Assembly: GCF_901933205.1 (NCBI RefSeq)
Contig: NC_044585.1
Location: 620,001 to 684,000, forward strand
Direction of reading: 5' to 3'
DNA: 64,000 nt
DNA from: Camarhynchus parvulus
Taxonomy: Eukaryota > Chordata > Aves > Passeriformes > Thraupidae
The notes under the pieces are model-generated. The model worked only from the letters and a program-made list of their open reading frames with translations. It was not told where the DNA came from and did no database searches. This document shows positions 22,682 through 33,358 of this stretch, one piece after another (the stretch's first letter is position 1; each line of letters opens with the position of its first letter). Both the position numbers and the translations under genes were made by a program.

Positions 22682-23165
22682 TGATGCTGGCCGGGGGCTC
22701 GGTACAAATCACAAACAGGGCAGGGCTGCTGGGAACGTGCCTTGAGCTGTTTGATTTTCCACCATCACTCTCATTACATGGTGATGACAATGGGAAGCTG
22801 CCAGCAGCTCACATCTTAGGCAGCAAACAAAGAACTTAATGTTACAACTCACTTTATAAGTGTTTTGACCAATCACACAAAGCAAAAGCACATTGACAGT
22901 AGTTCTATCCAACCACTATAAGCACATGTACCTTTGGTTAAACAATGCTTGCTTATTTCAAATAAAATACTTACTTTTAAGTCTTCAAACACAATGCACA
23001 GAGCTCCATTATTAAGCTTCAAACTTCTTAATATTTTGCTAGATAAACTTTTCTGTAGCTTAGAGAGTATTTTGTCTGCTGCTTAACTCTAATCACAGTT
23101 CTACTGCCTCTAAAACCTGCCTTTTGCAGCTTTCTCAAAACCCTCTAATTTTGTAAATTCCCACA
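22682..23165 (-). mobile_element. solo LTR, family G, copy 1
   Basis: On the minus strand it starts TGTGGGAATTTAC and ends CCAGCATCA. It is flanked by an exact 5-bp target-site duplication CTGGG (22677-22681 and 23166-23170). The sister copy is at 57773 (+). On the minus strand, GATTGGTCA (inverted CCAAT) precedes an ACTTATAAAG TATA box. Downstream of that box a 67-codon frame (22709-22912) is open in both copies. The 5-bp duplication points to an ERVL-like element. Confidence 0.85.
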
Positions 23166-23342
23166 CTGGGAGGCCCCTGGGGTGGTGCAATCAGTGCCCT
23201 GCTCCCCTGCACTGCCCAGTGAGCATTCTGTGACAGCCCCAGCTCAGCCCAGTGCCAGGGAAACCCTGCCAGGGCTGGCAGCACCAGGACGGGGCTGGGA
23301 GGGCCCCAGGAGAGCAGCAGAGCCCAGCAGAGGACACTGCCC

Positions 23343-23720
23343 TGTAGCCATGCTATTTTGTGAAAAATCCTTTCCTTAGGACTTTTCCTCCTGAGAAGCT
23401 GAGAGGCCTCAGGAACAAAATGTAACCAATGGTTATCTGCTGCTGTGGAATGCAACAGGTGCATCTGTGATTGGCTCATGTGGTTGTTTCTAATTAATGG
23501 CCAATCACAGTCAGCTGGCTCGGACAGAGAGTCCGAGACAGAGCCTCTGTTATCATTCTTTCTTCTATTCTTCGCCAGCCTTCTGATGAAATCCTTTCTT
23601 CTATTCTTTTAGTATAGTTTTAATATAATAAAATAATAAAATAATAAATCAGCCTTCTGAAACATGGAGTCAGATCCTCAACTCTTCCCTCATCCTCGGA
23701 GCCCTGTGAACACGGTCACA
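23343..23720 (+). mobile_element. solo LTR, family B, copy 2
   Basis: This 378-bp element starts TGTAGCCATG and ends CACGGTCACA. Flanks CTGCCC (23337-23342) and CTTCCC (23721-23726) match at five of six bases, indicating a 6-bp target-site duplication typical of ERVK-like elements. A CCAAT box sits in ATGGCCAATCAC and AATAAA at 23643-23648 follows an A/T-rich run. It preserves the unexpanded state of the segment that is an (ATAAT)n array at 13237. Confidence 0.85.
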
Positions 23721-23929
23721 CTTCCCACAGCTCCTGGTGCCATTCCAGACTGAGCTCTGCTCTCAGCTCCCCCAGGTGCCCCCTGAGCTGCCCGGGTGTG
23801 GGCGTGATGGGGGTGGGATGGTGGGGACAGACAGAGACCAGAGATCTCTGAGGCCAGGTCAGGAACTTGGGGTTCATTGCCAAGGGCCTGGGTGCAGGGC
23901 CCTGCTGGGAGCTGCCAGCCACAGCTGGA

Positions 23930-24062
23930 GCAGGCCTGAGAGAAGTAAAGAGAGTGGGAAAGAGAGAGAAGGCAAGAGTGTGGTAAAGAGGATGAGAGAG
24001 CGAGGTTCCCGTTCCAATACAATAAATCTTCTTCTGTGTTGAATATTCTAATTCTCACTAAC
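23930..24062 (+). mobile_element. older ERV-like fragment interrupted by LTR E, left part
   Basis: A purine-rich stretch (GAGAGAAGTAAAGAGAGTGG) is followed by AATAAA at 24021-24026 and TTGAATATTCTAATTCTCA. This resembles the R-U5 end of an LTR or ERV. LTR E interrupts it at CTAAC, and the sequence resumes at 24800. Confidence 0.4.
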
Positions 24063-24799
24063 TGCCCTAGGGTGACGTTCTGATGCTGTATCCCCATCCC
24101 TGTGCTCTGTCCATGCTGGATATCATGTTCTGTGCCTCCAGGACTGGCTCTGAAGAGCGAATGGTTTGTTTTGGTTTTGCTCTCAGCCGCTCCCCCACGG
24201 CTGGCAGGACACACACACAGGGCAGTGCATGGTGCTGCTTTTGCTTTTTGCTTTGCTTTTCACTTTGCTCTTGCTCCTGCTTTGCTCCTGCTTTGCTCTT
24301 GCTTTTTGCTCCTGCTCATTAGTTAGTTTAGCTAAGCAGTCCAAATTTTCCCTGCACTGTTTCTCCTTTCCCTTTTTTGGAGCTACTCGAGCCTGCTCCG
24401 GACTGGGGCCTGGGAACAGCGAGAGTTTGCACCTTGTGGCTGCAGCAGCTGCCCCAGCACAGGAGGGACTGAGAACAGAGCGACCACCTCCAGAGAGACT
24501 TTCTGAATTTGTCATCTTTGTCAGAGCGGTGACAGAGTGGTGTCACCTGGTATTGCTCATTTGTGTGCTGGGGGTGCTGTGCCTGTTAAATGAACAGGTT
24601 CTGTGTGCTGGGGGTGCTGTGCCTGTTAAATGAACAGGTTCTGTGTGCTGGGGGTGCTGTGCCTGTTAAATGAACAGGTTCTTTCCACTTGTCTGCAAGG
24701 AATCCTTCCCAACCCAGTTGTGGGGAGGGGCTGTGTGGGTTTGCTTTCTGGAGGGGCCCTTTTGGGGGTTTTCTCCCAAATTTGCCCTAAACCAGGACA
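24063..24799. mobile_element. solo LTR, family E, nested
   Basis: The 737-bp element begins TGCCCTAGGG and ends AAACCAGGACA, with an exact 5-bp target-site duplication CTAAC (24058-24062 and 24800-24804). The ends are TG..CA on either strand; the minus strand would start TGTCCTGGTTTAGGGC. Transcription direction is unresolved because I see no clear TATA and AATAAA pair. It contains a T/C/G-rich run of TTTGCT words (24235-24315) and a perfect tandem triplication (24561-24680). Confidence 0.75.
24561..24680 (+). repeat. three near-perfect 40-bp tandem units inside LTR E
   Basis: Three contiguous 40-bp units, identical except for one base in the first. Each has GGGGGTGCTGTGCCTGTTAA and the stem CCTGTT-AAATG-AACAGG. 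Enhancer repeats in U3 of retroviral LTRs commonly look like this, though function here is inference. Confidence 0.95.
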
Positions 24800-24804
24800 C
24801 TAAC

Positions 24805-25140
24805 CAATCTAGTACAAGTTACAAATCCTACAGCATTTCCATACAGCCTATAAGAATCATTACATTACCACACTGTGTTACATTTTAAACCCTAAAAAAT
24901 CCTCTTTGGGCCCCTTCTGCCAAGCTGCAGGGTCTGCTCTGACCCTTGGACCTGTCTGCAAGCAGAGAGTGTTGTTTCATCAAAAGGGAATTACCTTCAG
25001 CTGGCCACACCATTGTTTTCCAGTTGTTCAGTAACTGAGGGATCTCAAAGCTTGCTTTCATTTCAATCTCACTTATAGTTTCCATATTCTCAGAATCTTT
25101 TGCCAGGCAATCATATTGATAAGGCTTTCCTGCTTCATCT
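24805..25140. other. continuation of the element interrupted by LTR E, and unassigned DNA
   Basis: A/T-rich sequence (CCAATCTAGTACAAGTTAC onward) continues directly from the target-site duplication. No defined right end could be found. Confidence 0.3.
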
Positions 25141-25664
25141 TCCCCAACACCCAGGCCTGTCCTGCCCATGGCTGACAAACCCTGCTGGTGGCCACTCCAG
25201 CCACCCTGGCTTTGGCTCTTCCTGCTGCTCCTTGCTGCTGGCCAAGGGGCCCAAAGCAGGAGCTCTGTGTCCCTGCCCTCTGCCCTTGGCCATCTGATGC
25301 TCAGGTCTCCAGGGTTTCAAGCCTTGCTCCACACACAAACCTCCCCCAAAACCTGTAGGTGAGCTGCAGGTGACATCCCGTGACTGCAGCACCTGGAGCT
25401 GCCCCAAACCCAGCCCTGGCCCTGCTGTGTGCTCTGGGTGCCCTCCCAGGGGCTCTTTGTTCCCAGAGCCAGCTGATCTCCCCTCTCCCTCCCCTTCCCC
25501 CTCTCCTCTCCCTCTCCTCTCGCTCAGGATGCCCCAGCTGGTTGGATTCAGGGTGCAGGGTGGATTGGCTGAGACCTGGCAGAGTGGGGGAGCCCAGCAG
25601 GGAAGAGCAGGATGCTCTTCCAGCTGGGAATCCAGGCTCACCAGGTGTCCCTGAGCTGGAAGCA

Positions 25665-25733
25665 TTGTTATAACACATTGCTATAACACATTGTTATAAC
25701 ACATTGTTATAACACATTGCTATAACACATTTC
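25665..25733 (+). repeat. 13-bp tandem repeat, about five copies
   Basis: Copies of ATTGTTATAACAC, with a T/C variant at the fifth base alternating between units. Confidence 0.95.
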
Positions 25734-25825
25734 TCTATCCAGGTGTGACAGAAGCCTTCAGTCGGGGGGAGCAGAGACCCTCCCCTGCTGGGAGCTGTGG
25801 GAATGGGGATCCTCTGATGGGAGAA

Positions 25826-26018
25826 GGGTGGGCAGGCCCTGGCACAGGGTGCCCAGAGCAGCTGGGGCTGCCCCTGGATCCCTGGCAGTACCCAAGGCCA
25901 GGCTGGACACTGGGGCTGGGAGCAGCCTGGGACAGTGGGAGGTGTCCCTGCCATGGCAGGGGTGGCACTGGATGGGCTTTAAGGTCCCTACCCAACCAAA
26001 CTTTTCTGTGATTCTGTA
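25826..26018 (+). mobile_element. CR1 LINE 3' fragment
   Basis: From GGGTGGGCAGGCCCTGGCAC through GGGCTTTAAGGTCCC to TTCTGTGATTCTGTAA, sense orientation with two tail units. Confidence 0.9.
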
Positions 26019-26682
26019 AAATTAAGAACCTCAAACATGGAGAGCCCAGAGCAGTTTCTCACCTCCCTGCACTCCACTGGACCAAGGGAACTGCTCTGCC
26101 ATGCAAAGATCATCGGCTGTTGAGATAAATTAAGTCCCTTAATCCCTTAAATGTCTCCAGGCTTTATCTCGAGATGGCATCTTGTAAATTTGTGCTGTTT
26201 GGATCCTCACTAAACTGCTCTTGGGCAGTGCCAGGGGTGGGTGATGCTGCAGGTGAGAGGCAGATGCCCAGTGTGACCCCAGAGGAGATGCCCCAGCTCC
26301 TGTGGCCCCAGAGGACGGGCTGTGGCACTGGACACGGCCCCAGCCAGCCCATGAGCAGCACAGAGCCCTGGAACACACTCTGCTTGCCTGCTGGGATGTG
26401 TGGTTGTGGGTAAGTGCAGAGAGTCTGCAGCCCCAGATTAGATTAAGATTATTTGTAAAGGCTTTTTCTTTACATATGTTTGCCCTCGTGCTGCACAGCT
26501 GTGGGCAAAGCCTCTTGGAGCTGCTAATCCCCTGCACAGCTGTGCAGGCTGATGTGCTGCTCCTGCCTGGCTGGGCAGTGCAGAGCATCCTCCTTCCTGC
26601 ACTGAAACTCCAGCAGAGCCTCCTGCTGAGCCTGCAGCATTTCCATGCCCTGGGTCTCCTCCCATGGACTTGGACTCCAGGT

Positions 26683-26849
26683 TAATATAATATAATATAA
26701 TATAATATAATATAATATAATATAATATAATATAATATAATATAATATAATATAATATAATATAATATAATATAATATAATATAATATAATATAATATAA
26801 TATAATATAATATAATATAATATAATATAATATAATATAATATAATATA
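26683..26849 (+). repeat. (AATAT)n pentanucleotide array
   Basis: About 33 near-perfect pentamers of the same motif class as 13237-13400. No LTR B sequence flanks it; the left flank is unique DNA and a CR1 begins about 25 bases to the right. Confidence 0.95.
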
Positions 26850-26878
26850 CATCCAGGTATGCCCCAGGTGCCTTGGGG

Positions 26879-27074
26879 ATCTTCCCCCAGAGGGTGCTGG
26901 CACTGCCCAGGCTCCCCAGGGAATGGGCACGGCCCCGAGGCTGCCAGAGCTCCAGGATCACTCCAGGGATGCCCAGGGTGGGATTTTAGGATGTCTGTGC
27001 AGGGCCAGGAGCTGGGCTGGATGATGCTGTGGGTCCTTCCAGGGAGGACATTCTGTGATTGTGTGATTCTGTAA
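26879..27074 (+). mobile_element. CR1 LINE 3' fragment, left arm of palindrome
   Basis: CTTCCCCCAGAGGGTGCTGG through GAATGGGCACGGCCCCGAGG to ACATTCTGTGATTGTGTGA, sense orientation. Its tail faces the tail of the next CR1 across 15 bases. Confidence 0.9.
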
Positions 27075-27089
27075 CCTGACTCTGAAAGG

Positions 27090-27268
27090 AATTCACAGAA
27101 TCACAGAATCTCCTGAGCTGGAGGGACCCCCAGGATCACCCAGCCCACCCCTGTCCCTGCCCAGAGCCCCAACAACCCCACCCTGTCCATCCCTGGCAGT
27201 GCTGTCCGAAGGCTCCTGGAGCTCTGGCAGCCTCGGGGCCGTGCCCATTCCCTGTCACTGTGCCAGGA
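27090..27268 (-). mobile_element. CR1 LINE 3' fragment, right arm of palindrome
   Basis: Starts ATTCACAGAATCACAGAATC and carries GGGACCCCCAGGATCACCC and CTCGGGGCCGTGCCCATTCC. It is the reverse complement of the same segment that lies immediately to its left. Confidence 0.9.
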
Positions 27269-27539
27269 GCTCTCCTGTGCTGGTTTGGGATGCTCAGGGG
27301 AGCTCTGTGCCCTCCTGCCTCTGCCCCGGTCTGTCATCTCTTCCCCTGAGTTTGCCAGGGTTCCTCAGCAATGCTTTAGCAGTTCATCAGTGGCTGCTTC
27401 AAGTGAAACATTTGCTGAACGCTTGGGATTGGACTCAGCTTTGGGGTGGTGCTGAGTTAGGCTCTGGTTTAAACTGCAGGTGAAAGAAGAGTGAATATGG
27501 CACACAAAACATCAGTGAGGCTCCTTCCCCACACCCATC

Positions 27540-27665
27540 AACCTGGAAAAGGCCTCCAAGATCAAGTCCAACCTTTAATCAAATCCCACCATGGTCACTA
27601 AGCCATGTCCCGGTTGCCACTTCTCATTCTTTCCCCATTTCCAGGGATGGGGACTCCACCACTGC
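27540..27665 (-). mobile_element. CR1-like LINE fragment, old
   Basis: AACCTGGAAAAGGCCTCCAA, AAGTCCAACCTTTAATC and CCAGGGATGGGGACTCCACC are the usual order of an older avian CR1 3' region read in reverse. It resembles the copy at 62233. Confidence 0.7.
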
Positions 27666-28149
27666 CCTGGCTTTCCTTGGCCGAGCTCCTGCACTCATTC
27701 CTCTCTCCAGAGCCAGCTGAGAGCTCTCAGGAGGAATCACAAGCTCTTGTTAAAACACACAGGTGACTTTGGCAATTGCTGGCCCGGCTGAGGTGAGCCC
27801 TGAGCCTGGAGTGCCCCTCAGGCAGCACAGCCTTGCAGGAAAGGGTTTTTCCATCCAGGGGCTCTGAGAATGGTCTGTGAGTGGGGACTGGCGGAGCAGG
27901 ACACGGGGGGCTGTGCCGTGCTCAGAATGGGGTGAGCCTCCAGCTCCTGTGTCCTGCCCAGGGCCACTGTGCCAGGTGGGATTTGGGCAGAGCAGTGCAG
28001 GGATGAGACAGCTGCAGTGACAAACCCTCCCCGGCCCCTCTGCCCCACCCTGCCTGCCCTCTGCACGGGAAATGCACCTTTAAAATAGCTGAGAAGCCCC
28101 CTTGACTCGGTGCCCAAAGTGGTGAAGGAGGCTCCATCTTTCCATCTCT

Positions 28150-28520
28150 GACAAATCAATACTGTCTGGGCACTGGAGATCCCAGCTAAATGAAGTGCTA
28201 ATTACTAATTTAATAGTCGGAATAAAACTCTCTCAGGCTGTAAAGAGAAAGGCCACTCCCTCTCGAAGGTGAACAGAGCAGCGAGCAGAAAGGCTAAAAT
28301 ACAGCCCAAGAGTCTTCTCAAAAGGTTGAAGGCACCTCTCAGTCTTTTCTGTGTTTTGTTTCCTCTGCTTGTGATTTCTTAGATCCAGCAGCTTCCTGTC
28401 GAATCCAAAATTTATTGTGAGGAGAGCGTTGGTAACAAAAGTTCAAGCGCTGCAGTCAAAATCTGTCTCCTCTTCTTGGAAAGCCCTTGCAAAAAAACCC
28501 CACCAACAACACAATGCATA
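28150..28520. other. possible conserved non-coding block
   Basis: Repeat-free, balanced-composition DNA with clustered homeodomain-type words (GCTAATTACTAATTTAATAG at about 28196-28215) and no open frame of note. Conservation cannot be judged from one sequence, so this is only a candidate. Confidence 0.2.
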
Positions 28521-28861
28521 GGAATAGAGCTAAGAAATGCAGCATTTGGAGCCAGAAAATGAAAGCTAAAAGCTGTGGTTGCTCTGCATCTTAATCTCTC
28601 TGCCCTGGCTAAGGTTTCCTTTTCCATTAGTGCATTATTTAGCAGCTAAAATGTTAGAGAGGATGGGAGCTGACAGGCAGAGCGTTCTGGAGCGGTTACA
28701 GGGCTGTGCTTCTCCTGCACCCCCAGAGCTGACTCCATCACCAGGAACGGGATGGGTGGGTGCAGGGCTTGAACTCAGGAATGGGGCAGGGACAGCCCAG
28801 ACCTCCAGGAGGATCCCAGCAGGGCTGTCTGTCCTTCCTGGGGCTGCAGAACCATCACAGG

Positions 28862-28935
28862 ACCATGGGAGAAGCTGGAAGGGACCCCCAGGATCATCCA
28901 GTGCCACCCCTGTCCCTGCCCAGACCCCAGTGAGC
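28862..28935 (-). mobile_element. CR1 LINE 3' fragment, short
   Basis: AAGCTGGAAGGGACCCCCAG followed by TCCAGTGCCACCCCTGTCCC, reverse-complement orientation. Confidence 0.7.
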
Positions 28936-29337
28936 CGTTCTCAGGGACCTGGCAAAGGGACATCACCCAGGAACCTGCTTAACCCTTCCAGGGCCTCATC
29001 CATACCCCAAAGGATGCAGCTACAGCCAGCAAAGCCAGGATCCTGCACAAGGAGGGAAATAAGGAAAGGGAAAAGAGGGACAGGGCAGGGAAAGAAAAGC
29101 CAAAGAAGGGAGAGGAGCTGTACAAGGCTCTGTTGCCATCATCTTCAAGCCATGGTTCAGCTGTGCAGGGTGAGCACTGAACTCCTCACTTCTGCCAAGG
29201 TTCCTCAGGAGCTGGGAGATGAAAGGGTGGATTCCTCATCCCAGCAGTGCAGCCCAGCAGTGCAAGGCCAGAGAACGGGGATAAAGCCTCACAGTCCATG
29301 ACTGTCTTGAGGGATCATTTTGTTACATCTCTTTTTA

Positions 29338-29640
29338 GAATCACAGAATCATGGAATGTCCTGAGCTGGAAGGGACCCCCAGGATCACCCAGTCCCACCT
29401 GGCCCTGCCCAGACCCCCAGCAACCCCACCCTGTCCATCCCTGGCAGCGCTGCCCAAAGGCTCCTGGAGCTCTGGCAGCCTCGGGGCCGTGCCCATTCCC
29501 TGGGCAGCCTGGGCAGTGCCAGCACCCTCTGGGGGAAGAACCTTGCCCTGAGCTCAGCCTGAGCTGCCCTGGCCCAGCTCCAGCCATGCCCTGGGTGCTG
29601 TCCCTGTCCCAGAGCAGAGCTCGGTGCCTGCCCCTCCTCT
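29338..29640 (-). mobile_element. CR1 LINE 3' fragment
   Basis: AGAATCACAGAATCATGGAA, then AAGGGACCCCCAGGATCACC, GGGGGAAGAACCTTGCCCTG and CCTGGGTGCTGTCCCTGTCC. It is the same subfamily as 42045-42330 and 58761-58990. Confidence 0.9.
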
Positions 29641-30089
29641 TCCCCACGAGATTTCTCCTGTGGACACCTGAGCTCCTTCCCTCCGTGCTGAGCTGCCCCT
29701 GGGAGCCCAGGACAAGGTGCCACTGTCCCACTGAGAACAGGGCACGCTGCTCTGCCAGGTTCCACCCCGGGCAGCACCAGAGCCCCTCCAGCCCCCCTGG
29801 CACCCCTCAGCCACCCTGGGGAGGAGCCCTGGAGCTCTTGCCCTGATTTTCTGCTGCCTGGCACACTCCAGCCGTTCCAGGGCCCTGGCACCCCTGCATG
29901 GGCTGCATGTGCTGGGGAGCCGAGTCCCCAGGGCCAGCACAGGTCTGCCCACGGGCTGCCCTCGCTGGCTCGGCAGCAGGGCAGGGACAGCTCCAGGGGC
30001 TGCTCCTGGGCCCACTTCTCCCCTGGAAGCTGCTCCTCCCTGTTCCCTGGGCTCCAGGGCCGCCAGGCAGGAGGCACAGCCGAGGTGCA

Positions 30090-30680
30090 GAGCTGGCTAT
30101 CGACGTGCCCCAATATTCATGGCCCCATAAAGCTGTTTTATGGTGATATAATAACCCTAAATATGGCACTATTGGCAACAGGGAGCTCGCAGCTCTGAGT
30201 GCTCTATCCTCAGTGAAATAAATGCCTCCCAGTCATCAATAGAGGAGCTGGATGGAGTCAAGCAAAGAGCAGCTTTCCCATCCCTCTCCCCGCTGCAGCT
30301 TCACAAGGTATCAATATATCTATTGGAGTCCTTTGTAAGCAAGACATAAATCTGGGCGTTTGTTTGCCGGGAACAAATGCTTTATTATTAGCAAATTGTA
30401 AAGCAGGGGCGAAGCACTGTGCTAACAAGTGCCCGATCTGCAATGCTAATGGCAGCTGGCTGCACTCGCACTCCGCCCCTCCTGTAAACACCTCCGTGGG
30501 AGCAGCAGCATCCTCCGGTGCCCGAGAGCCCAGCCCGCCCCTCCCGCTCCTGCTGCCGAAAATAAGCTCTGCAATCGCTCCAGGCCTGGCAGACGAGCAC
30601 GGGAAGAGCTGGGCAACGCTCTCCACTCTGAGTGGCAGCAGAGCATTTTGACATCTTGCCAGAATTCCTGAAAAAGGAAG
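30090..30680. other. possible conserved regulatory block
   Basis: Repeat-free interval with a perfect 19-base inverted repeat CCATAAA-GCTGT-TTTATGG (30125-30143), whose arms match the CDX/posterior-HOX binding core. A CArG-like CCTAAATATGG (30156-30166) lies 13 bases on. Further A/T words follow (CAATATATCTATTGGAG, AACAAATGCTTTATTATTAG). The pattern is enhancer-like, but motif matches of this length arise by chance and I cannot test conservation. Confidence 0.25.
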
Positions 30681-31250
30681 GGGGAAAATCCATTTTATTT
30701 CCTTTTTTCCAGGCTGTTGTTATCAGGAGTGAGTGGGGAGCTGTGTTTGCCAGGAGCTGCGAGGCTGGCAGGCTGCTCTCCACCCATGTGGGGCGGGGAA
30801 CACGCTGGGAGATGTTCTGGGGGATGTTCTGGACGTGCTGCAGGGCTCCCCAAAATCCTGAGCGATCAGAGCCCACTTCAGTGGGAACACCTGGACAGGA
30901 CTGCCAGGGAAACCCCCGGGCACAGGGACACCACGAGCTGTCAGCAGCTTTGGGAACTTCCCCAGCCCCACTCCTCCTTCAGAGGAGCTCGGCTCAGCCC
31001 CGGTTCAACAGGAAAACCCCCTGGCTCTTGCCCACCTCCCTGGGAAGGTGAACAGCCCCAGGGCGCTGCCACAAGATCCAGAAACTGCACTTGAAGTGAG
31101 GCTCCCTCCTGGTCTTCTGTTTTCCAGGGCATCACCATCCTGGTCTGGGGGCCAGCCCAGCTGTGAGCAGCAGCTATTCCATCTACTTTAAAGGGAAGGA
31201 GTGCTTGCACCGTGAGCTGGAGGGCTGCTGGCATCTCAGCCCGAAATCCA

Positions 31251-31435
31251 CCTTCCCTTCCCTTCCCTTCCCTTCCCTTCCCTTCCCTTCCCTTCCCTTC
31301 CCTTCCCTTCCCTTCCCTTCCCTTCCCTTCCCTTCCCTTCCCTTCCCTTCCCTTCCTTCCCTTCCTTCCCTTCCCTTCCCTTCCCTTCCCTTCCCTTCCC
31401 TTCCCTTCCCTTCCCTTCCCTTCCCTTCCCTTCCC
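31251..31435 (+). repeat. (TTCCC)n array
   Basis: About 37 pentamers with a few TTCC interruptions near 31355-31370. Homopyrimidine on the + strand, the complementary orientation to 15025. Confidence 0.95.
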
Positions 31436-32469
31436 TGGCACCGTGCTTTGCAGAGCTGGGATGTTCCCAGCAGCTCCTCGGGAGCCCTGCAGAAGGCACC
31501 ACCACCCACTCCTGCCAGGGAACAGCAAACACGGCCAGATATTTGCAAGCTCCATTTGGAGGGCTCTGAAACAGCCTCTCGAGTCAGTTTTGGTAAAGCT
31601 CTCAGTGATCTTCCCCACTCCGCGGATGTTTTATGCATCTCAGAGCACTCTGTCACACGCACACAGGAAGGGGCCCTTCACAGGGGGCTTCTCTGTTGCT
31701 TTTGGGTGACATCAAGCTGTCCCTGTGCATCACAGAGCCTCTGGAGCTGGAGCAGCCCCAGACACCAAAAGCCCTCCCACACTCAGGCAGGGGTGCAAGA
31801 GCTTCCCAGGCTCAGTTCTCCAGGGCACAGCCCCTCTCCACAAGGCTTTGTTGGAGCACAGCTGACGGAGATGGAGGAGCTCCCAGGGGCCTCCATCTCC
31901 TCTTGCTGCTGTCCTGGAGCCCAGAGAGCCACCATGGCACCACCCAGACACACACCTGGGCACAAGCTCAGTCCCATTTTCCTGCCCTCTGCCCATTCCG
32001 AGCTGAGGAATGGCACGAGAGGAGCTGAGGCTGGGGGGATTGAGCCTCAGGCAGGCTCCTGCATGGTGTGAGCGCTCCCTTGGCTCCTTGGGACTGCAGC
32101 CCAGGGGAACATGGAAATGGCAGGAGAGGAAGAGCAGGACTGTGAAAGGTGAGAAAAGCATGGTGGGGGGGTTTAGCCAAGGGCCAGCTGGGCTCTGGGC
32201 TTGGAAAGACCTCAGGAGGAAGGATAAGGAATCCCTGCTGTCCTTGCCACGCCAGCATCCATCTGCAGGGCTGCCAGCAGCTGTGTCCTCACACCTGCCC
32301 TGCTCCTGCACTGCTCCCGAGCATCACTCCCGATGAAGAGATGGAGCTGGGACATGGCCTCAGCCCCATGACACAGGGAAAGGTCCCTTTCAGCCCTGCC
32401 CATCCTCCTCGGGATGCCCAGGGCAGCAGCACATCTGCAAACAACCCCAGAGATGCAGTGCCCAGCAAA

Positions 32470-32697
32470 AATGTCAGGCTGGACACCAGGAGGAATTTCC
32501 TCATGGAAAAGGAGGTCAGGCCTTGGCAGGGGCTGCCCAAGGAGGTTTGGAGTGCCCATCCCTGGGGGTGTCCAAGGGAGGCTTGGATGTGGCACTCAGT
32601 GCTCTGGGCTGGGGACAAGGCGGGGATTTGGAACAGGTTGGAATCAATGACCTTGGAGGGCTTTTCCAGCCTCAGGGATTCTGGGATTCTGTGAATA
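32470..32697 (+). mobile_element. CR1 LINE 3' fragment
   Basis: ATTTCCTCATGGAAAAGGAG, TTGGAGTGCCCATCCCTGGG, CTTGGATGTGGCACTCAGTG and the tail GATTCTGGGATTCTGTGAAT, sense orientation. Confidence 0.9.
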
Positions 32698-32999
32698 AAG
32701 CCAAGGCTCTCACTTCCAGCAGACTCTGGGCAAAGCCTCCAGCCCTGCAGGAATCTCTCACAGAGAAAAGAAGCCAAAATTGCAGCTCCTGCAGCATGGA
32801 ACTGCTCAGGCCTGTCTTGCCTGGCACCTGCAGCAGTCTCAGCCTCGTGCTGGCTCTGCCTGATGTTCCAGAATCTCATGGATGAACACACGGAGCCCTG
32901 GCACAGCGCTGTGCCAAGCCCTGCCCTGGGAGGGGACAGAGGTGACAGCGGGGCTCAGAGTGCTGCCCTGGCCTCAGCCTGCCGTTCCCAGCTCACCCT

Positions 33000-33358
33000 G
33001 CAATTCCTGATCCCGCATTCCTCATCCCCCAGCTTACGCTCGGCCCAGTGGAATTCCTGCTTCTTATCCCACCATCCTGAATTCCCAGCCGCTCCAGCGC
33101 AATTCCTGCCTCTCCTGATCCCACATTCCCGAATTCCCGGCTAGTCCAATGCAATTCCTGCCTCTCCTGTTCCCGAATTCCCGAATTCCCGAATTCCCGG
33201 CCAGTCCAATGCAATTCCTGCTTCTCCTGATCCGACATTCCCGAATTCCCGGCCAGTCCAATGTAATTCCTGCCTCTCCTGATCCCGCATTCCCGAATTC
33301 CCGGCCAGTCCAATGCAATTCCTGCCTCTCCTGATCCCGCATTCCCGCATTCCCGCAT
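33000..33358 (+). repeat. EcoRI-rich minisatellite, about six units near 50-60 bp
   Basis: Units contain CCGGCCAGTCCAATGCAATT, CCTGCCTCTCCTGATCCCGC and one or more GAATTCCC words. GAATTCCC itself is locally repeated three times near 33172-33197. The left part is degenerate and the right part regular. Confidence 0.9.

Noticed and set aside
24591..24604. Steroid-receptor response element in the LTR E repeat (GAACAGGTTC)
   Set aside because: The half-sites have a two-base spacer instead of three and lack the consensus TGTTCT arm.
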